Origin: an uncultured Dechloromonas sp.
GTDB lineage: Bacteria; Pseudomonadota; Gammaproteobacteria; Burkholderiales; Rhodocyclaceae
DNA length: 64,000 nt
Reading direction: 5' to 3'
NCBI RefSeq assembly: GCF_945957265.1
Contig: NZ_CAMFKO010000012.1
Location: 41,288-105,287 of the forward strand
Shown here: one piece after another, positions 20,925-33,231 of the stretch
Numbering within the stretch: the stretch's first letter is position 1
How the letters are laid out: the number at the start of each line of letters is the position of its first letter
The notes under the pieces: generated by a model
The model's input: the letters and a program-made list of their open reading frames with translations, nothing else
What the model was told of the DNA's origin: nothing
Databases searched by the model: none
Program-made: the position numbers and the translations under genes

Positions 20925-21305
20925 ATGACCCTCTTCAAATCCCTGCTGGCGGTCGCGCTGCTGGCATCGGCCAATCTGGCCGCGGCCCTGGAAATAAAAC
21001 CCTATTCGGCGCTGGCCCTGGCCGACCTGCAGGAGGCAGGCCAAGCGGTGGCCCTGCATTTCCACGCCGACTGGTGTCCTACCTGCCGTGCGCAGGAAAA
21101 GGTCTTCAATGGCTGGAAAGGCGATCCGGCGGTGCCCGGCACCTTGCTGGTCGTCAATTACGACAACGAGCGCGAGTTGAGGAAGCGCCTGGGCGTGCGC
21201 AGCCAGTCCACCCTGATCGTCTTCAAGGGCAAGGCCGAAACGGCGCGACTGGCCGGCGATACCGATCCCAGGGCGCTGGCCGGCGCGCTCGGCAGCGCCC
21301 GGTAG
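20925..21305 (+). CDS. Secreted thioredoxin-like protein
   Basis: 126-residue protein with a signal peptide (residues about 1-22, ending AAA) and a thioredoxin fold. The active site WCPTC is at residues 50-54 within HFHADWCPTCRAQEKVF. A conserved GVRSQSTLIVFKG segment carries the strand leading to where the cis-Pro usually sits; here Gln-Ser-Thr replaces the usual Pro, a feature worth noting. ATG 20925 is preceded by GGAGA. It is six bases before a DsbD/CcdA-like membrane protein; together they look like a split DsbD system that carries electrons to the periplasm. Confidence 0.82.
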   Translation: MTLFKSLLAVALLASANLAAALEIKPYSALALADLQEAGQAVALHFHADWCPTCRAQEKVFNGWKGDPAVPGTLLVVNYDNERELRKRLGVRSQSTLIVFKGKAETARLAGDTDPRALAGALGSAR

Positions 21306-21311
21306 CGGGCC

Positions 21312-22040
21312 ATGGATATTTCCTTCGGCCATCTGGGACTCAGCGTGCTGGCTGGCAGCCTGACCACCTTGTCGCCCTGCATCTTTCCGTTGTTGCCGCT
21401 GGTGGTCGGCGGGGCGGTGCAGAACAACCGTCTGGCGCCGCTGGCCATGGGCCTGGGCATGGCCGTCTCGTTCGCCCTGATCGGTATTTTCCTTGGCGCG
21501 CTGGGACCGGCGCTCGATATCGATGCGGAGAGCGTGCGCCTGGCCGGAGCCTGGATGTTGATCGTTTTCGGCCTGGCGATGCTCGTTCCCGTTCTCAATG
21601 AACGCTTCACGCAGTGGCTGGCGCCCATCGCCTCGCGTGCCCACGGCGTCTCGGCCAGGCTGGACGGCGGCTCGCCGGGTAGCGCGCTGCTGCTTGGCGC
21701 GGCTCTCGGCCTGGTCTGGAGCCCTTGTTCCGGGCCGCTCCTGGCTTCGGCGCTGACGCTGGTTGCCAGCGAAGGCGGCGCGGCGCGCGGCGGCATCGTG
21801 CTCGGGCTGTTCGGGATTGGGGCGGCCATCCCGCTGGTTGCCGTCGCCTACGCCTCGCGGCAGGGGTTCAATGCGGCGAGGGGCTGGGTGCTGAAGCGGA
21901 TCGACGGCATCAAGAAGGCCTTCGGGCTGTTGATCCTGGCCACCGGCGTGGCTATCCTGAGCGGCGCCGACAAATGGCTGGAAGCCCGGGTACTGGCCAT
22001 GCTGCCCGATGCCTGGGTACGCGTGACGACGCTGTTCTGA
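21312..22040 (+). CDS. CcdA/DsbD-like transmembrane thiol-disulfide transporter
   Basis: 242-residue polytopic membrane protein with about six hydrophobic segments. The two membrane cysteines typical of DsbD-beta/CcdA are in TLSPCIFPLLPL (Cys23) and VWSPCSGPLLASAL (about Cys140). It is expected to pass reducing equivalents from cytoplasmic thioredoxin to the periplasmic partner encoded six bases upstream. No N- or C-terminal thioredoxin domain is fused, so it is the CcdA-type core. Targets could be cytochrome c maturation or periplasmic disulfide repair. Confidence 0.85.
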   Translation: MDISFGHLGLSVLAGSLTTLSPCIFPLLPLVVGGAVQNNRLAPLAMGLGMAVSFALIGIFLGALGPALDIDAESVRLAGAWMLIVFGLAMLVPVLNERFTQWLAPIASRAHGVSARLDGGSPGSALLLGAALGLVWSPCSGPLLASALTLVASEGGAARGGIVLGLFGIGAAIPLVAVAYASRQGFNAARGWVLKRIDGIKKAFGLLILATGVAILSGADKWLEARVLAMLPDAWVRVTTLF

Positions 22041-22065
22041 TCGCCTCGCCACGGTTTCGCGCACG

Positions 22066-22094
22066 AAAAAACGGCGCCGGTGATGGCGCCGTTT
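22066..22094 (-). terminator. Rho-independent terminator of ppsR
   Basis: A ten-base-pair perfect stem AAACGGCGCC / GGCGCCGTTT (22069-22078, 22085-22094) with a six-base loop. On the minus strand it is followed by a run of U (plus-strand A run at 22066-22071), so it terminates ppsR transcription. On the plus strand no U-tract follows, though the stem may also slow transcripts from the convergent CcdA-like gene. Confidence 0.8.
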
Positions 22095-22122
22095 GGCCTG
22101 CTGCCAGCCAGCCTTGGCTCGC

Positions 22123-25714
<3,592 letters not shown>

Positions 25715-25715
<1 letters not shown>

Positions 25716-26161
25716 TAGTGTTTCCTGACGAGGAGTACGGAGGCATCCGAGATTTTAGCCAGTTGTTCGGCAACCGAGCCGAGAATCAGCGTGGCCAGGC
25801 CGCGCTGGCCGTGGCGGCCGATGACGATCAGGTCGATGTTCAGTTCCTTGCCTTTGTCGGCCAGGGTTTCGGAGATGCGGCGTTTTTGCGCTTCGAGCAG
25901 GAGCGCCTCGGCGTTGATGTCGCCGGCGTCCTTCATGGCGCTGTCGAGCAGCGACTGCCCGGCGCGGCGCAGGTTGGAGATGGCCGAGTCGGCTTCGCCC
26001 ATGTCGATCATCGCGTGGCCGTGCATGCTGAGGAGGACTTCATCGACCACATGGACAATATAAAGCTTGGCCTGGCTGGTCTTGGCAATGTGCTTGGCTT
26101 CGGCCAGCGCGCAACGCGAGGTTTCGCTATCGTCAATGGCGACCATAATGTTCTTGTACAT
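25715..26161 (-). CDS. Universal stress protein, UspA family
   Basis: 148-residue cytoplasmic nucleotide-binding stress protein. The N-terminal MYKNIMVAIDDSETS carries the ATP-contacting Asp, and the C-terminal GRHGQRGLATLILGSVAEQL fits the G2xG9xG(S/T) ATP-binding motif. Length is standard. A Shine-Dalgarno AGGAG precedes the ATG. It is the first gene of the uspA-ppc-ppsR unit (one-base overlap with ppc), which may mean these carbon-node genes share stress or growth-phase control. Function beyond the family cannot be inferred. Confidence 0.92.
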
Positions 26162-26248
26162 GGCGATACTCCTAGGAAAGATGTTTAACAGGCTAAAGGT
26201 ACCAAGACGGACTCTTGGGCGCAGTTAGGGAAATCCTCAGGTCGGCGG

Positions 26249-26280
26249 ATCGGTTCGAGGCCGGCGGGCCCCGAACCGAT
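26249..26280 (-). terminator. Hairpin downstream of lldP, possible terminator
   Basis: A nine-base-pair stem ATCGGTTCG / CGAACCGAT (26249-26257, 26272-26280) with a GC-rich inner loop that can pair further. It begins nine bases after the lldP stop. On the minus strand no U-tract follows, so intrinsic termination is uncertain; mRNA end protection is also possible. Confidence 0.45.
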
Positions 26281-26289
26281 ATTTTCCGC

Positions 26290-28110
26290 TTAGTGGAAAT
26301 GCACTTCGTCGTGCCCTTCGACCGGCGCTTCGAGATCGGCGCCGAGACGGCGCGCCAGCAGCGTGACGCAGGTGATGATGGCGACGAAGATGCCCAGCCA
26401 CATCAGGCCGTCCGGATTGATCGCGGCCTTGGCGCCGGCGGCGACTGCAGCGGCAGCGGCGGCGACCGGCTTGACGTAGGCCGGCACGATGCCCGGGAAG
26501 ACGTAGGCCCACAGCAGGTGCAGCACGCCGACGATACAGGCCATGGCGATCGAGTGCTTGAAGGTGAAGCGGAAGATTTCCGACTCACGGCCGACCATGC
26601 CGGTCGAGCCGGTGGCGACCGAGATCGACTGCGGCGAGATCATCTTGCCGCACACGCCGCCGCAGGTGTTGGCGGACATCGCGATGACCGGGTCGATGCC
26701 CAGCTTTTCGGCGGTGACTGCCTGCAGCTTGCCGAACAGCGCGTTGGTCGAGGTGTCGGAACCGGTCATGAACACGCCCAGCCAGCCGAGCAGCGCGGCA
26801 AAGAAGGGGAAGGCGACGCCGGTGGTGGCGACGGCGTAACCCAGCGTGATCGCCATGCCGGAGAAGTTCATGATGTAGGCGAAGCCGAGGATGGTGGCGA
26901 TGGTGACGATCGGCCACTTCAGGGTCTTCAGGGTGTCGCGGGCAACGCCGCCGGCGGTCTTCAGCGAAGCGCCCATGACGATGATGGAGAAGAACCAGGC
27001 GAACAGGATGGCGGTGCCGGCAGCGGACAGCACGTTGAACTTGTAGGCGGCCGGCTTGGCCTTGCCGACCTGGTCGATGACCATCTTGTCGAGGCCGGCG
27101 ATCGGGAAGGTGAAGTCGAAGACGGTCTTGGTGATCTGGTCCAGGGCCTGGTTGACCGGCTTGATGCCCCAGGCGCAGACGAACAGCGACAGGATGATGA
27201 ACGGTGCCCAGGCGCGGAAGACCTGGCCGCCGGTGTACATCAGCTTGGCCTTGCCTTCACGCTTCGGCTCGTGCTCGAAGTGCCAGCTTTCCTTCGGATG
27301 CCAGATCTTCAGGAAGAGGACTGTACAGACGATGGAAGCGATGGAGGCGATCAGGTCCGGCAGCAGCGGGGCGGTGAGCGGCGAGTTGGCGGAGAAGTAC
27401 TGGGCGATGGCGAAGGAGCCGCCGGAAACCAGGCAGGCCGGCCAGACTTCCAGGCCCTTCTTCCAGCCGGCCATCAGGACGACCAGGTAGAGCGGCACGA
27501 AAACCGACAGGATGGGCAGCGTGCGGCCGACCATCTGGCTCAGTGCCAGGTCGGGGATGCCGGCAACCTGGCCGCCGACGACGATGGGGATGCCGATGGC
27601 GCCCCAGGCGACCGGCGCGGTATTGGCCAGCAGGCAGAGCGAGGCGGCGTACAGCGGGTTGAAGCCGAGGCCGGCGAGCATCGCCGAGGTAATCGCCACC
27701 GGGGTGCCGAAACCGGCCGCGCCTTCGATGAAGGCGCCGAAGGAGAAGGCGATCAGCAGCGCCTGCAGGCGGCGGTCATCGGAGATCGAGGCCAGCGAGT
27801 TCTTGATGACCTCGAACTGGCCGGTCTTCACCGACATGTTGTAGATGAACAGGGCGGTGATGACGATCCAGCACACCGGGAAGAGGCCGAAGGCGCCACC
27901 GTACAGGGTGGCCAGGCCGGCCAGCTCCATCGGCATGCCATAGACGAAAACGGCGATCAGCAGGGCCAGGCCGGTACCGCCGAGGGCAGCGAAGTGGCCC
28001 TTCATGTGCTTGATGGCCAGCGCCCAGAACAGGAAAAGGATGGGAATGGCCGCGACCAGCGCGGACAGGCCGATATTGCCGAGCGGGTCGACATTCATTT
28101 GCCAAGTCAT
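26290..28110 (-). CDS. lldP: L-lactate permease
   Basis: 606-residue inner-membrane lactate:proton symporter of the LctP family. It has about 12-14 hydrophobic segments. Family blocks include FLFWALAIKHMKGH near the N-terminus, FGAFIEGAAGFGTPVAITSA, MLPGLGFNPLYAASL-like GLGFNPLYAASLCLL, and MTGSDTSTNALFGKLQ. ATG 28110 is chosen because GAGGTG lies a proper distance upstream; GTG 28119 in frame is too close to it. It follows dld on the same strand after a hairpin and completes the lactate uptake and oxidation set. Confidence 0.96.
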   Translation of the reverse strand: MTWQMNVDPLGNIGLSALVAAIPILFLFWALAIKHMKGHFAALGGTGLALLIAVFVYGMPMELAGLATLYGGAFGLFPVCWIVITALFIYNMSVKTGQFEVIKNSLASISDDRRLQALLIAFSFGAFIEGAAGFGTPVAITSAMLAGLGFNPLYAASLCLLANTAPVAWGAIGIPIVVGGQVAGIPDLALSQMVGRTLPILSVFVPLYLVVLMAGWKKGLEVWPACLVSGGSFAIAQYFSANSPLTAPLLPDLIASIASIVCTVLFLKIWHPKESWHFEHEPKREGKAKLMYTGGQVFRAWAPFIILSLFVCAWGIKPVNQALDQITKTVFDFTFPIAGLDKMVIDQVGKAKPAAYKFNVLSAAGTAILFAWFFSIIVMGASLKTAGGVARDTLKTLKWPIVTIATILGFAYIMNFSGMAITLGYAVATTGVAFPFFAALLGWLGVFMTGSDTSTNALFGKLQAVTAEKLGIDPVIAMSANTCGGVCGKMISPQSISVATGSTGMVGRESEIFRFTFKHSIAMACIVGVLHLLWAYVFPGIVPAYVKPVAAAAAAVAAGAKAAINPDGLMWLGIFVAIITCVTLLARRLGADLEAPVEGHDEVHFH

Positions 28111-28198
28111 ACAATACACCTCATAACAAAAATGGTCAGGTTGCCGTCAGCAAGATTTGCCGATCCCTGGCGGCGACCGAGAGTTGTCACATCTTCTT

Positions 28199-28227
28199 CC
28201 GGCCCCGAGTTCGCAGCTCGGGGCCGG
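28199..28227 (-). terminator. Strong GC hairpin between dld and lldP
   Basis: An 11-base-pair perfect stem CCGGCCCCGAG / CTCGGGGCCGG (28199-28209, 28217-28227) with a seven-base loop, 22 bases after the dld stop. The minus-strand sequence after the stem is purine-rich, without a U-tract, so it may be a partial terminator or a stability element that sets lldP below or above dld. The plus strand, in contrast, has a U-rich tail, but no plus-strand gene ends here. Confidence 0.55.
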
Positions 28228-28248
28228 ATTTCTTTTGCTGCCCCCTCC

Positions 28249-31020
28249 TCAACAGGCCATGGCGTCCTCCTTGCGCGAGCACGCTTCGAGCAGGTAGGCC
28301 ACCGAACGATAGGTCCGGCCGGTTTCGGCCGTCAGGCCGATTTCGCAGGTGCGGTTGGTGGAAACGCCGCAGGCGCAGCTGGCCGGCAGTTCGTCGTGAA
28401 TGTGGCGCAGGGCGTGCCGGTTCAGTTCCGGCACGGCGAAGCCGCGGTCGCCGCCGAAGCCGCAGCAGGTGGTGCTGGATGGTTCGACGATTTCCTCGAC
28501 GCAGGCCTTGAGCAGGGCGCGCAGCTTGCCGTCGGCGCCGGTGCGCTTGACGCTGCAATTGACGTGCAGGGCGACCGGGCCGGGCTGCTTGGTGATCATC
28601 AGGCGCGGCAGCAGGGCGTCGTGGGCGAATTCGTGGAAGTCGTAGAGCTTGATGCGGCCGGCCAGGTGCTTCTGCATGCGCGTCGAGCAGGCGCTGGCAT
28701 CCATGATGACCGGGATGCGGCCGTTGTCGGAAGCCTTCAGCAGCGCGGCTTCCAGGACGTTCGACATGTCCTCTGCTTCCTCGAGCATGCCCTTGCTGGC
28801 CAGCATCTGGCCGCAGCACAGCTTGTCGAAGCCTTCCGGCAGGATGGGCGCGTAGCCGGCGCGGACCAGCACTTCCTGGACGACGTCGCCGAGTTGCTTG
28901 TCGGCGCTGTCGGCCGGCCCGAAGATGCGGCCGCCGCAAGTCGGGAAGTAGACCACCGGGTCGCCCTTGGCGGTGCGCGGCGTGGGCGCCTTGGCGGCCG
29001 GCGGCATGTCCTTGCGCCAGGCGCCGCCGGTGGCGCGGCTGACCAGCTTGTCGCCGAGCACGCCGGAGACGGCATGGCCGATTGCCAGGCCGGCCCGGGT
29101 GAGGCCGGCAAAGGTGCCGAAGTGCTCGCCGCTCCATTGGTGCAGGCTGCGGGCGGTGTCGCCCAGCTGGCGGCCGCGCAGGCGGCGGGTCAGGTCGCCG
29201 GTGTCGATGCCGACCGGGCAGGCCGTCGAGCACATGCCGCAGCCGGCGCAGGTGTCGAGGCCCATGTAGGCGTAGGCGGCGCCGACTTCTCCGGCGTGCT
29301 CGCCGGCCGCGGCGCGGCGCGACAGTTCGCGGACGCTGGTGATGCGCTGGCGGGGCGACAGCGTCAGGCGGTGCGACGGGCACAGCGGTTCGCAGAAGCC
29401 GCACTCGATGCAGCGGTCCACGATGTCCTCGGCGGCCGGCATCGGCTTCAGGTTCTCGAGGTGGGCATGCGGGTTGTCGTTGATGATGACGCCCGGGTTG
29501 AGGCGGCCTTGCGGGTCGAACAGGGCCTTGATGCGGCGCATCAGGTCGGTCGCTTCCTTGCCCCATTCCATCTCGACGAAGGGCGCCATGTTGCGGCCGG
29601 TGCCGTGTTCGGCCTTCAGCGAGCCGTCGTACTTGTCGACCACCAGCTTGCACAGGTCGTCCATGAAGCGGGCGTAGCGGTCGATTTCGGCCTTGTCGCC
29701 GAAGTCCTGGGTGATCACGAAGTGCAGGTTGCCTTCCAGCGCGTGGCCGAAAATGATGCCTTCGTGGTAGCCGTGGTGGCGGAGCAGGGCCTGCAGGTCG
29801 AGCGTGGCGTCGGCCAGCGATTCGATGGGGAAGGCGACGTCCTCGATCAGCACCGTGGTGCCGGTGCGGCGCATGGCGCCGACAGCCGGGAAGGTGCCCT
29901 TGCGTACCTTCCAGTACATGTCGCAGGTGGCCGGGTCGGTCGAGAACTGCACCGGCTCGACGGTGGCGATGCCGTCCATGGCGGCGAGCACGGCGGCGAT
30001 CTTTTCCTGCAGGCCGGCCGGGTTCGGCGAGCGGACTTCGATGAGCAGCGCGGCGGCTTCTTCGCCCAGCTCGCGCATGATGGCCGGCAGGCCGGGCTTG
30101 TTCTCGACGGAATGGATGGCCGGGCGGTCGAGCAGTTCGACGGCGGCGACCGGCTGCGGCTTGAGGCGGATCACCGCTTCGCAGGCCGAGCGGATGTCCG
30201 GGAAGAAAACCAGGGCCGAGGCCTTGCACGGGTCTTCGACGACGGTCTGGTAGGTGATGCGCGTCATGAAGCCGAGCGTGCCCTCGGAGCCGATCATCAG
30301 GTGGGCCAGGATGTCGATCGGGTCTTCGAAATCGACCAGGGCGTTGAGGCTGTAGCCGGTCGTGTTCTTGATCTTGAACTTGTGGCGGATGCGGTTGGCC
30401 AGCGTCGGGTTGGCCCGCGTCTCCTTGCCGATCATGTCGAGTTCGCCGAGCAGGGCGGCGTGCGACTGCTTGAAGGCGGCGACGCTGGATGGGTCTTCGC
30501 TATCGAGCAGGGTGCCGTCGGCGAGCATGACGCGCAGGCCGGCCAGCGTCTTGTAGCTGTTCTGCGCCGTGCCGCAGCACATGCCGGAGGCGTTGTTGGC
30601 GGCGATGCCGCCGATCTTGGCGGCGCCGATGGAGGCCGGGTCGGGGCCGATCTTCTTGCCGAGCGGCGCCAGCCGGCGATTGACCTCGCCGCCGACCATG
30701 CCCGGGCCGACGCGCACCTGGCTGGCATCGTCGGACAGCGCGAAGGTGGCGAAGCCTTCGCCGATGAGGGCCAGCACGCCGTCCGACAGGGCCTGCCCGG
30801 ACAGGCTGGTGCCGGCCGCGCGGAAGGTCACCGGCGTGTTGTGCCGGCGGGCGGCGGCGAGCACGCTGCGCGCCTCGTCCTCGTTCTCGATGATGGCGAC
30901 GACCTGCGGGATCAGGCGGTAGAAGCTGGCGTCGGTGCCGTAGGCGAGACGGCGGAGATCGTCGGTCACCACCTGGCGGTCGGGCAGGGCGGCTTGAAGG
31001 GCTTGGATCAGAGCATTCAT
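28249..31020 (-). CDS. dld: FAD/FeS D-lactate dehydrogenase, Dld-II type
   Basis: 923-residue respiratory flavoprotein expected to oxidise D-lactate to pyruvate. An N-terminal PCMH FAD domain contains TFRAAGTSLSGQALSDGV and PDPASIGAAKIGGIAANNASG. A VAO-type cap follows. Two 4Fe-4S motifs, CIECGFCEPLCP (near residue 537) and CAGCGMCSTACP (near 593), then CCG-type modules ending CCGFGGDRGFAVPE (near 850). The arrangement glcD-like plus glpC-like in one chain matches the Dld-II described in Shewanella. It lies between lldEGF and lldP, as expected for that system. Confidence 0.9.
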   Translation of the reverse strand: MNALIQALQAALPDRQVVTDDLRRLAYGTDASFYRLIPQVVAIIENEDEARSVLAAARRHNTPVTFRAAGTSLSGQALSDGVLALIGEGFATFALSDDASQVRVGPGMVGGEVNRRLAPLGKKIGPDPASIGAAKIGGIAANNASGMCCGTAQNSYKTLAGLRVMLADGTLLDSEDPSSVAAFKQSHAALLGELDMIGKETRANPTLANRIRHKFKIKNTTGYSLNALVDFEDPIDILAHLMIGSEGTLGFMTRITYQTVVEDPCKASALVFFPDIRSACEAVIRLKPQPVAAVELLDRPAIHSVENKPGLPAIMRELGEEAAALLIEVRSPNPAGLQEKIAAVLAAMDGIATVEPVQFSTDPATCDMYWKVRKGTFPAVGAMRRTGTTVLIEDVAFPIESLADATLDLQALLRHHGYHEGIIFGHALEGNLHFVITQDFGDKAEIDRYARFMDDLCKLVVDKYDGSLKAEHGTGRNMAPFVEMEWGKEATDLMRRIKALFDPQGRLNPGVIINDNPHAHLENLKPMPAAEDIVDRCIECGFCEPLCPSHRLTLSPRQRITSVRELSRRAAAGEHAGEVGAAYAYMGLDTCAGCGMCSTACPVGIDTGDLTRRLRGRQLGDTARSLHQWSGEHFGTFAGLTRAGLAIGHAVSGVLGDKLVSRATGGAWRKDMPPAAKAPTPRTAKGDPVVYFPTCGGRIFGPADSADKQLGDVVQEVLVRAGYAPILPEGFDKLCCGQMLASKGMLEEAEDMSNVLEAALLKASDNGRIPVIMDASACSTRMQKHLAGRIKLYDFHEFAHDALLPRLMITKQPGPVALHVNCSVKRTGADGKLRALLKACVEEIVEPSSTTCCGFGGDRGFAVPELNRHALRHIHDELPASCACGVSTNRTCEIGLTAETGRTYRSVAYLLEACSRKEDAMAC

Positions 31021-31073
31021 TTCTCTTCTGTCTTATAGAGGAGTTGCGGTGGCGAGCGGCATCGAAAGCGGGC

Positions 31074-31111
31074 AAAAAAATCCCGGAGACCGGTGGTACC
31101 GGCGCTCCGGG
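31074..31111 (-). terminator. Rho-independent terminator of lldEGF
   Basis: A seven-base-pair outer stem CCCGGAG / CTCCGGG (31082-31088, 31105-31111) encloses a second short stem CGGT/ACCG. On the minus strand it is followed by seven U (plus-strand A run 31074-31080). It begins ten bases after the lldF stop, so the lldEGF transcript should end here and dld needs readthrough or its own promoter (a TATAAG lies upstream of dld near 31033-31038). Confidence 0.75.
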
Positions 31112-31120
31112 TAAGAGGGA

Positions 31121-32566
31121 TTAGGGTTTTCGTTCCTTGATCAGGTCGCGCAGGCGCTTGGGTGCCGGCTGCAAGGGCGTGCGGACCGACGTCCAGCCGG
31201 CCTGCTTGCGCGGCGTCAGCCAGCGGAAACGGCTGGCCAGCCAGGAGGCGGCACGGTACAGCGCGGGCGATCCGTAGATAGCCCCCCAGGCGCGCCAGAC
31301 GGCCGAGATCCGCGCGCTGTAGCCGGCGCCCTGGCCGCGCATCGCCGGGTTGGCGTGCGGGGCGGTGAAGGATTCCTCGCGCAGGCGGATGAGCAGTTCG
31401 GGAATGGGGATTTTCACCGGGCAGACTTCGCCGCAGGCGCCGCACAGCGACGAGGCGGTGGCCATCGTCGCCGTCGCTTCCAGCCCCAGCATGTGCGGCG
31501 AGATGATCTTGCCGATCGGGCCGGGATAGGTGGTGCCGTAGGCGTGGCCGCCGATGCGGGTGTAGACCGGGCAGTGGTTCATGCAGGCGCCGCAGCGGAT
31601 GCATTGCAGCGTCTTGCGCAGTTGTTCGTCGGCGTAGGCCTGGCTGCGGCCGTTGTCGAGCAGCACCAGGTGCACTTCGCCCGGGCCGTCCTTCTCGCCC
31701 GGCTTGCGCGGGCTGGAGATCATGTTGAAATAGGTCGAGATGTTCTGGCCGGTGGCCGAGCGGGTCAGCAGCGAGAGCAGCGGCGGCACGTGTTCGAGCT
31801 TCTCGACGATCTTCTCGATGCCGGTGATGGCGATATGCACCGGCGGCGCCGTGGTGCACATGCGGCCGTTGCCTTCGTTCTCGACCAGGCACAGGGTGCC
31901 GGTCTCGGCGACGGCGAAATTGACGCCGGACAGGCCGATGTCGGCGATCTCGAATTTCTCGCGCAGGACCTGGCGGCCGATCTGGATCAGCGCATCGACG
32001 TTGTCGGTGTATTCGACGCCCGGCACGTTCTCGTGGAACAGCTTGGCGATCTGCTCCTTGGTCTTGTGGATGGCCGGCATGATGATGTGCGACGGCTTTT
32101 CATGCGCCAGCTGGACGATGTACTCGCCCATGTCGGACTCCAGCGCGCCGATGCCGGCCGCTTCGGCGGCATGGTTCAGTTCGATTTCCTCGCTGACCAT
32201 GGATTTGCCCTTGACCATCAGCTTGGCCGAGTGCTTCTGGCAGATGCCGAGGATGATGGCGTTGGCCTCCTCCGGCGTTTCGGCCCAGTGCACGTTGATG
32301 CCGTTGCGGGTCAGGTTGGCTTCGAGCTTTTCCAGCAGTTCGGGCAGCTTGGCCAGGTTGTACTGGCGGATGCGCTCGCCCAGGCGGCGCAGGCTTTCCA
32401 GTTCCTCCGGGTCGGGGAACTGGGCGGCGCGCTTGCTCATCAGGAAATCCATGGCGCCGCGGAAGCTCTGGCGCAGGAAGGGGTTCTCGACGACATCCTT
32501 GGCCCGGGCGCGGAAGCCCTCGGAAGGCATGAAGTGCAGGGCGTGCGGGGTTTGCGGGGCGTTCAT
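31121..32566 (-). CDS. lldF: L-lactate dehydrogenase iron-sulfur subunit LldF/LutB
   Basis: 481-residue iron-sulfur protein of the LldEFG (LutABC) L-lactate oxidation complex. The N-terminal half is a LUD-type domain (TGTLCLVENEGNGRM, TTAPPVHIAITGIEK). Two ferredoxin-like motifs follow: CIRCGACMNHCPVY and CGACGEVCPVKIP. The C-terminal extension is typical of LutB. The ATG at 32566 overlaps the lldG stop by four bases (ATGA); an upstream extension encodes an Arg-rich shadow. It is last in lldE-lldG-lldF. Confidence 0.96.
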   Translation of the reverse strand: MNAPQTPHALHFMPSEGFRARAKDVVENPFLRQSFRGAMDFLMSKRAAQFPDPEELESLRRLGERIRQYNLAKLPELLEKLEANLTRNGINVHWAETPEEANAIILGICQKHSAKLMVKGKSMVSEEIELNHAAEAAGIGALESDMGEYIVQLAHEKPSHIIMPAIHKTKEQIAKLFHENVPGVEYTDNVDALIQIGRQVLREKFEIADIGLSGVNFAVAETGTLCLVENEGNGRMCTTAPPVHIAITGIEKIVEKLEHVPPLLSLLTRSATGQNISTYFNMISSPRKPGEKDGPGEVHLVLLDNGRSQAYADEQLRKTLQCIRCGACMNHCPVYTRIGGHAYGTTYPGPIGKIISPHMLGLEATATMATASSLCGACGEVCPVKIPIPELLIRLREESFTAPHANPAMRGQGAGYSARISAVWRAWGAIYGSPALYRAASWLASRFRWLTPRKQAGWTSVRTPLQPAPKRLRDLIKERKP

Positions 32567-33231
32567 TGTTCGTCTCCGATCATCAGCACGATCAGTTCCT
32601 TCGGGCCGTGCGCGCCGTAGGCCAGCGTCTGCTGGATGTCGGCGGTTTTCGAGGGGCCGGAAATGAGCAGGGAGTTGGTCGGCAGGCCGTCTTTCCAGCC
32701 TTCCGCCTGCATCGCTTCGTAAAAGGTGTTGTGGATGCTTGCGGCGTCGAGCAGCACGATGTGGACCGGCGGCACCAGCGACATCAGGCGCGGCTCGTCG
32801 GGTGTCGGCCACAGGATCAGCGTGCCGGTTTCGGCGATGGCGCCGCGGGCGGCGGTGAAGCTGGCCGGCGTTTCGTTGAACATCGCCGCTTTCCAGCTTT
32901 CGATGGGCTTGTCGTAACTCGGGCAGGCGATGCCGAGCGCCGGCAGTTCGCCCTGGGCGCGGGCGCCGTGCGGCGTGCCCGGGGCGACCAGCAGCTTGTC
33001 GATCTGTTTGGCGCTGAGCACTTCATACAGCTTCTGCAACCAGCCGCCGCGCGACACGGCATAGACCTCGGCGTGGGCCAGTTCGATGAAGTGGCGGAAG
33101 CGCCGGGCCTTGTCGGCGGTGCTTTCCTCGCCGCGGTGCGTGGCATACCAGCCCGCCACGTCGGGCAGGTCGCCGGCCGTTGCCGGGGCGGTGGCCTTCA
33201 GCTTGGCCAGGATACGGTCGCGGGCGCTCAT
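32563..33231 (-). CDS. lldG: LldG/LutC, L-lactate oxidation complex subunit
   Basis: 222-residue LUD-domain (DUF162) protein, the small subunit of the LldEFG complex. It contains ETGTLILWPTPDEPRLMSLV and PPVHIVLLDAASIHNT, then LLISGPSKTADIQQTLAYG and HGPKELIVLMI near the end, as in LutC. The ATG overlaps the lldE stop (ATGA) and the stop overlaps the lldF start, so the three subunits are translationally coupled. The catalytic role of the subunit itself is not known to me. Confidence 0.95.
   Translation of the reverse strand: MSARDRILAKLKATAPATAGDLPDVAGWYATHRGEESTADKARRFRHFIELAHAEVYAVSRGGWLQKLYEVLSAKQIDKLLVAPGTPHGARAQGELPALGIACPSYDKPIESWKAAMFNETPASFTAARGAIAETGTLILWPTPDEPRLMSLVPPVHIVLLDAASIHNTFYEAMQAEGWKDGLPTNSLLISGPSKTADIQQTLAYGAHGPKELIVLMIGDEQ

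Noticed and set aside
28110..28140. LldR-type operator before lldP
   Set aside because: Only a TGGTC half-site is present; no palindrome like those at 34044-34187.
26215..31038. A 1607-codon open reading frame on the plus strand opposite lldP and dld
   Set aside because: It is the antisense shadow of two well-supported genes with strong C/G third positions; its translation is Gly/Ala/Val/Arg/Asp/Gln-rich with no domain.
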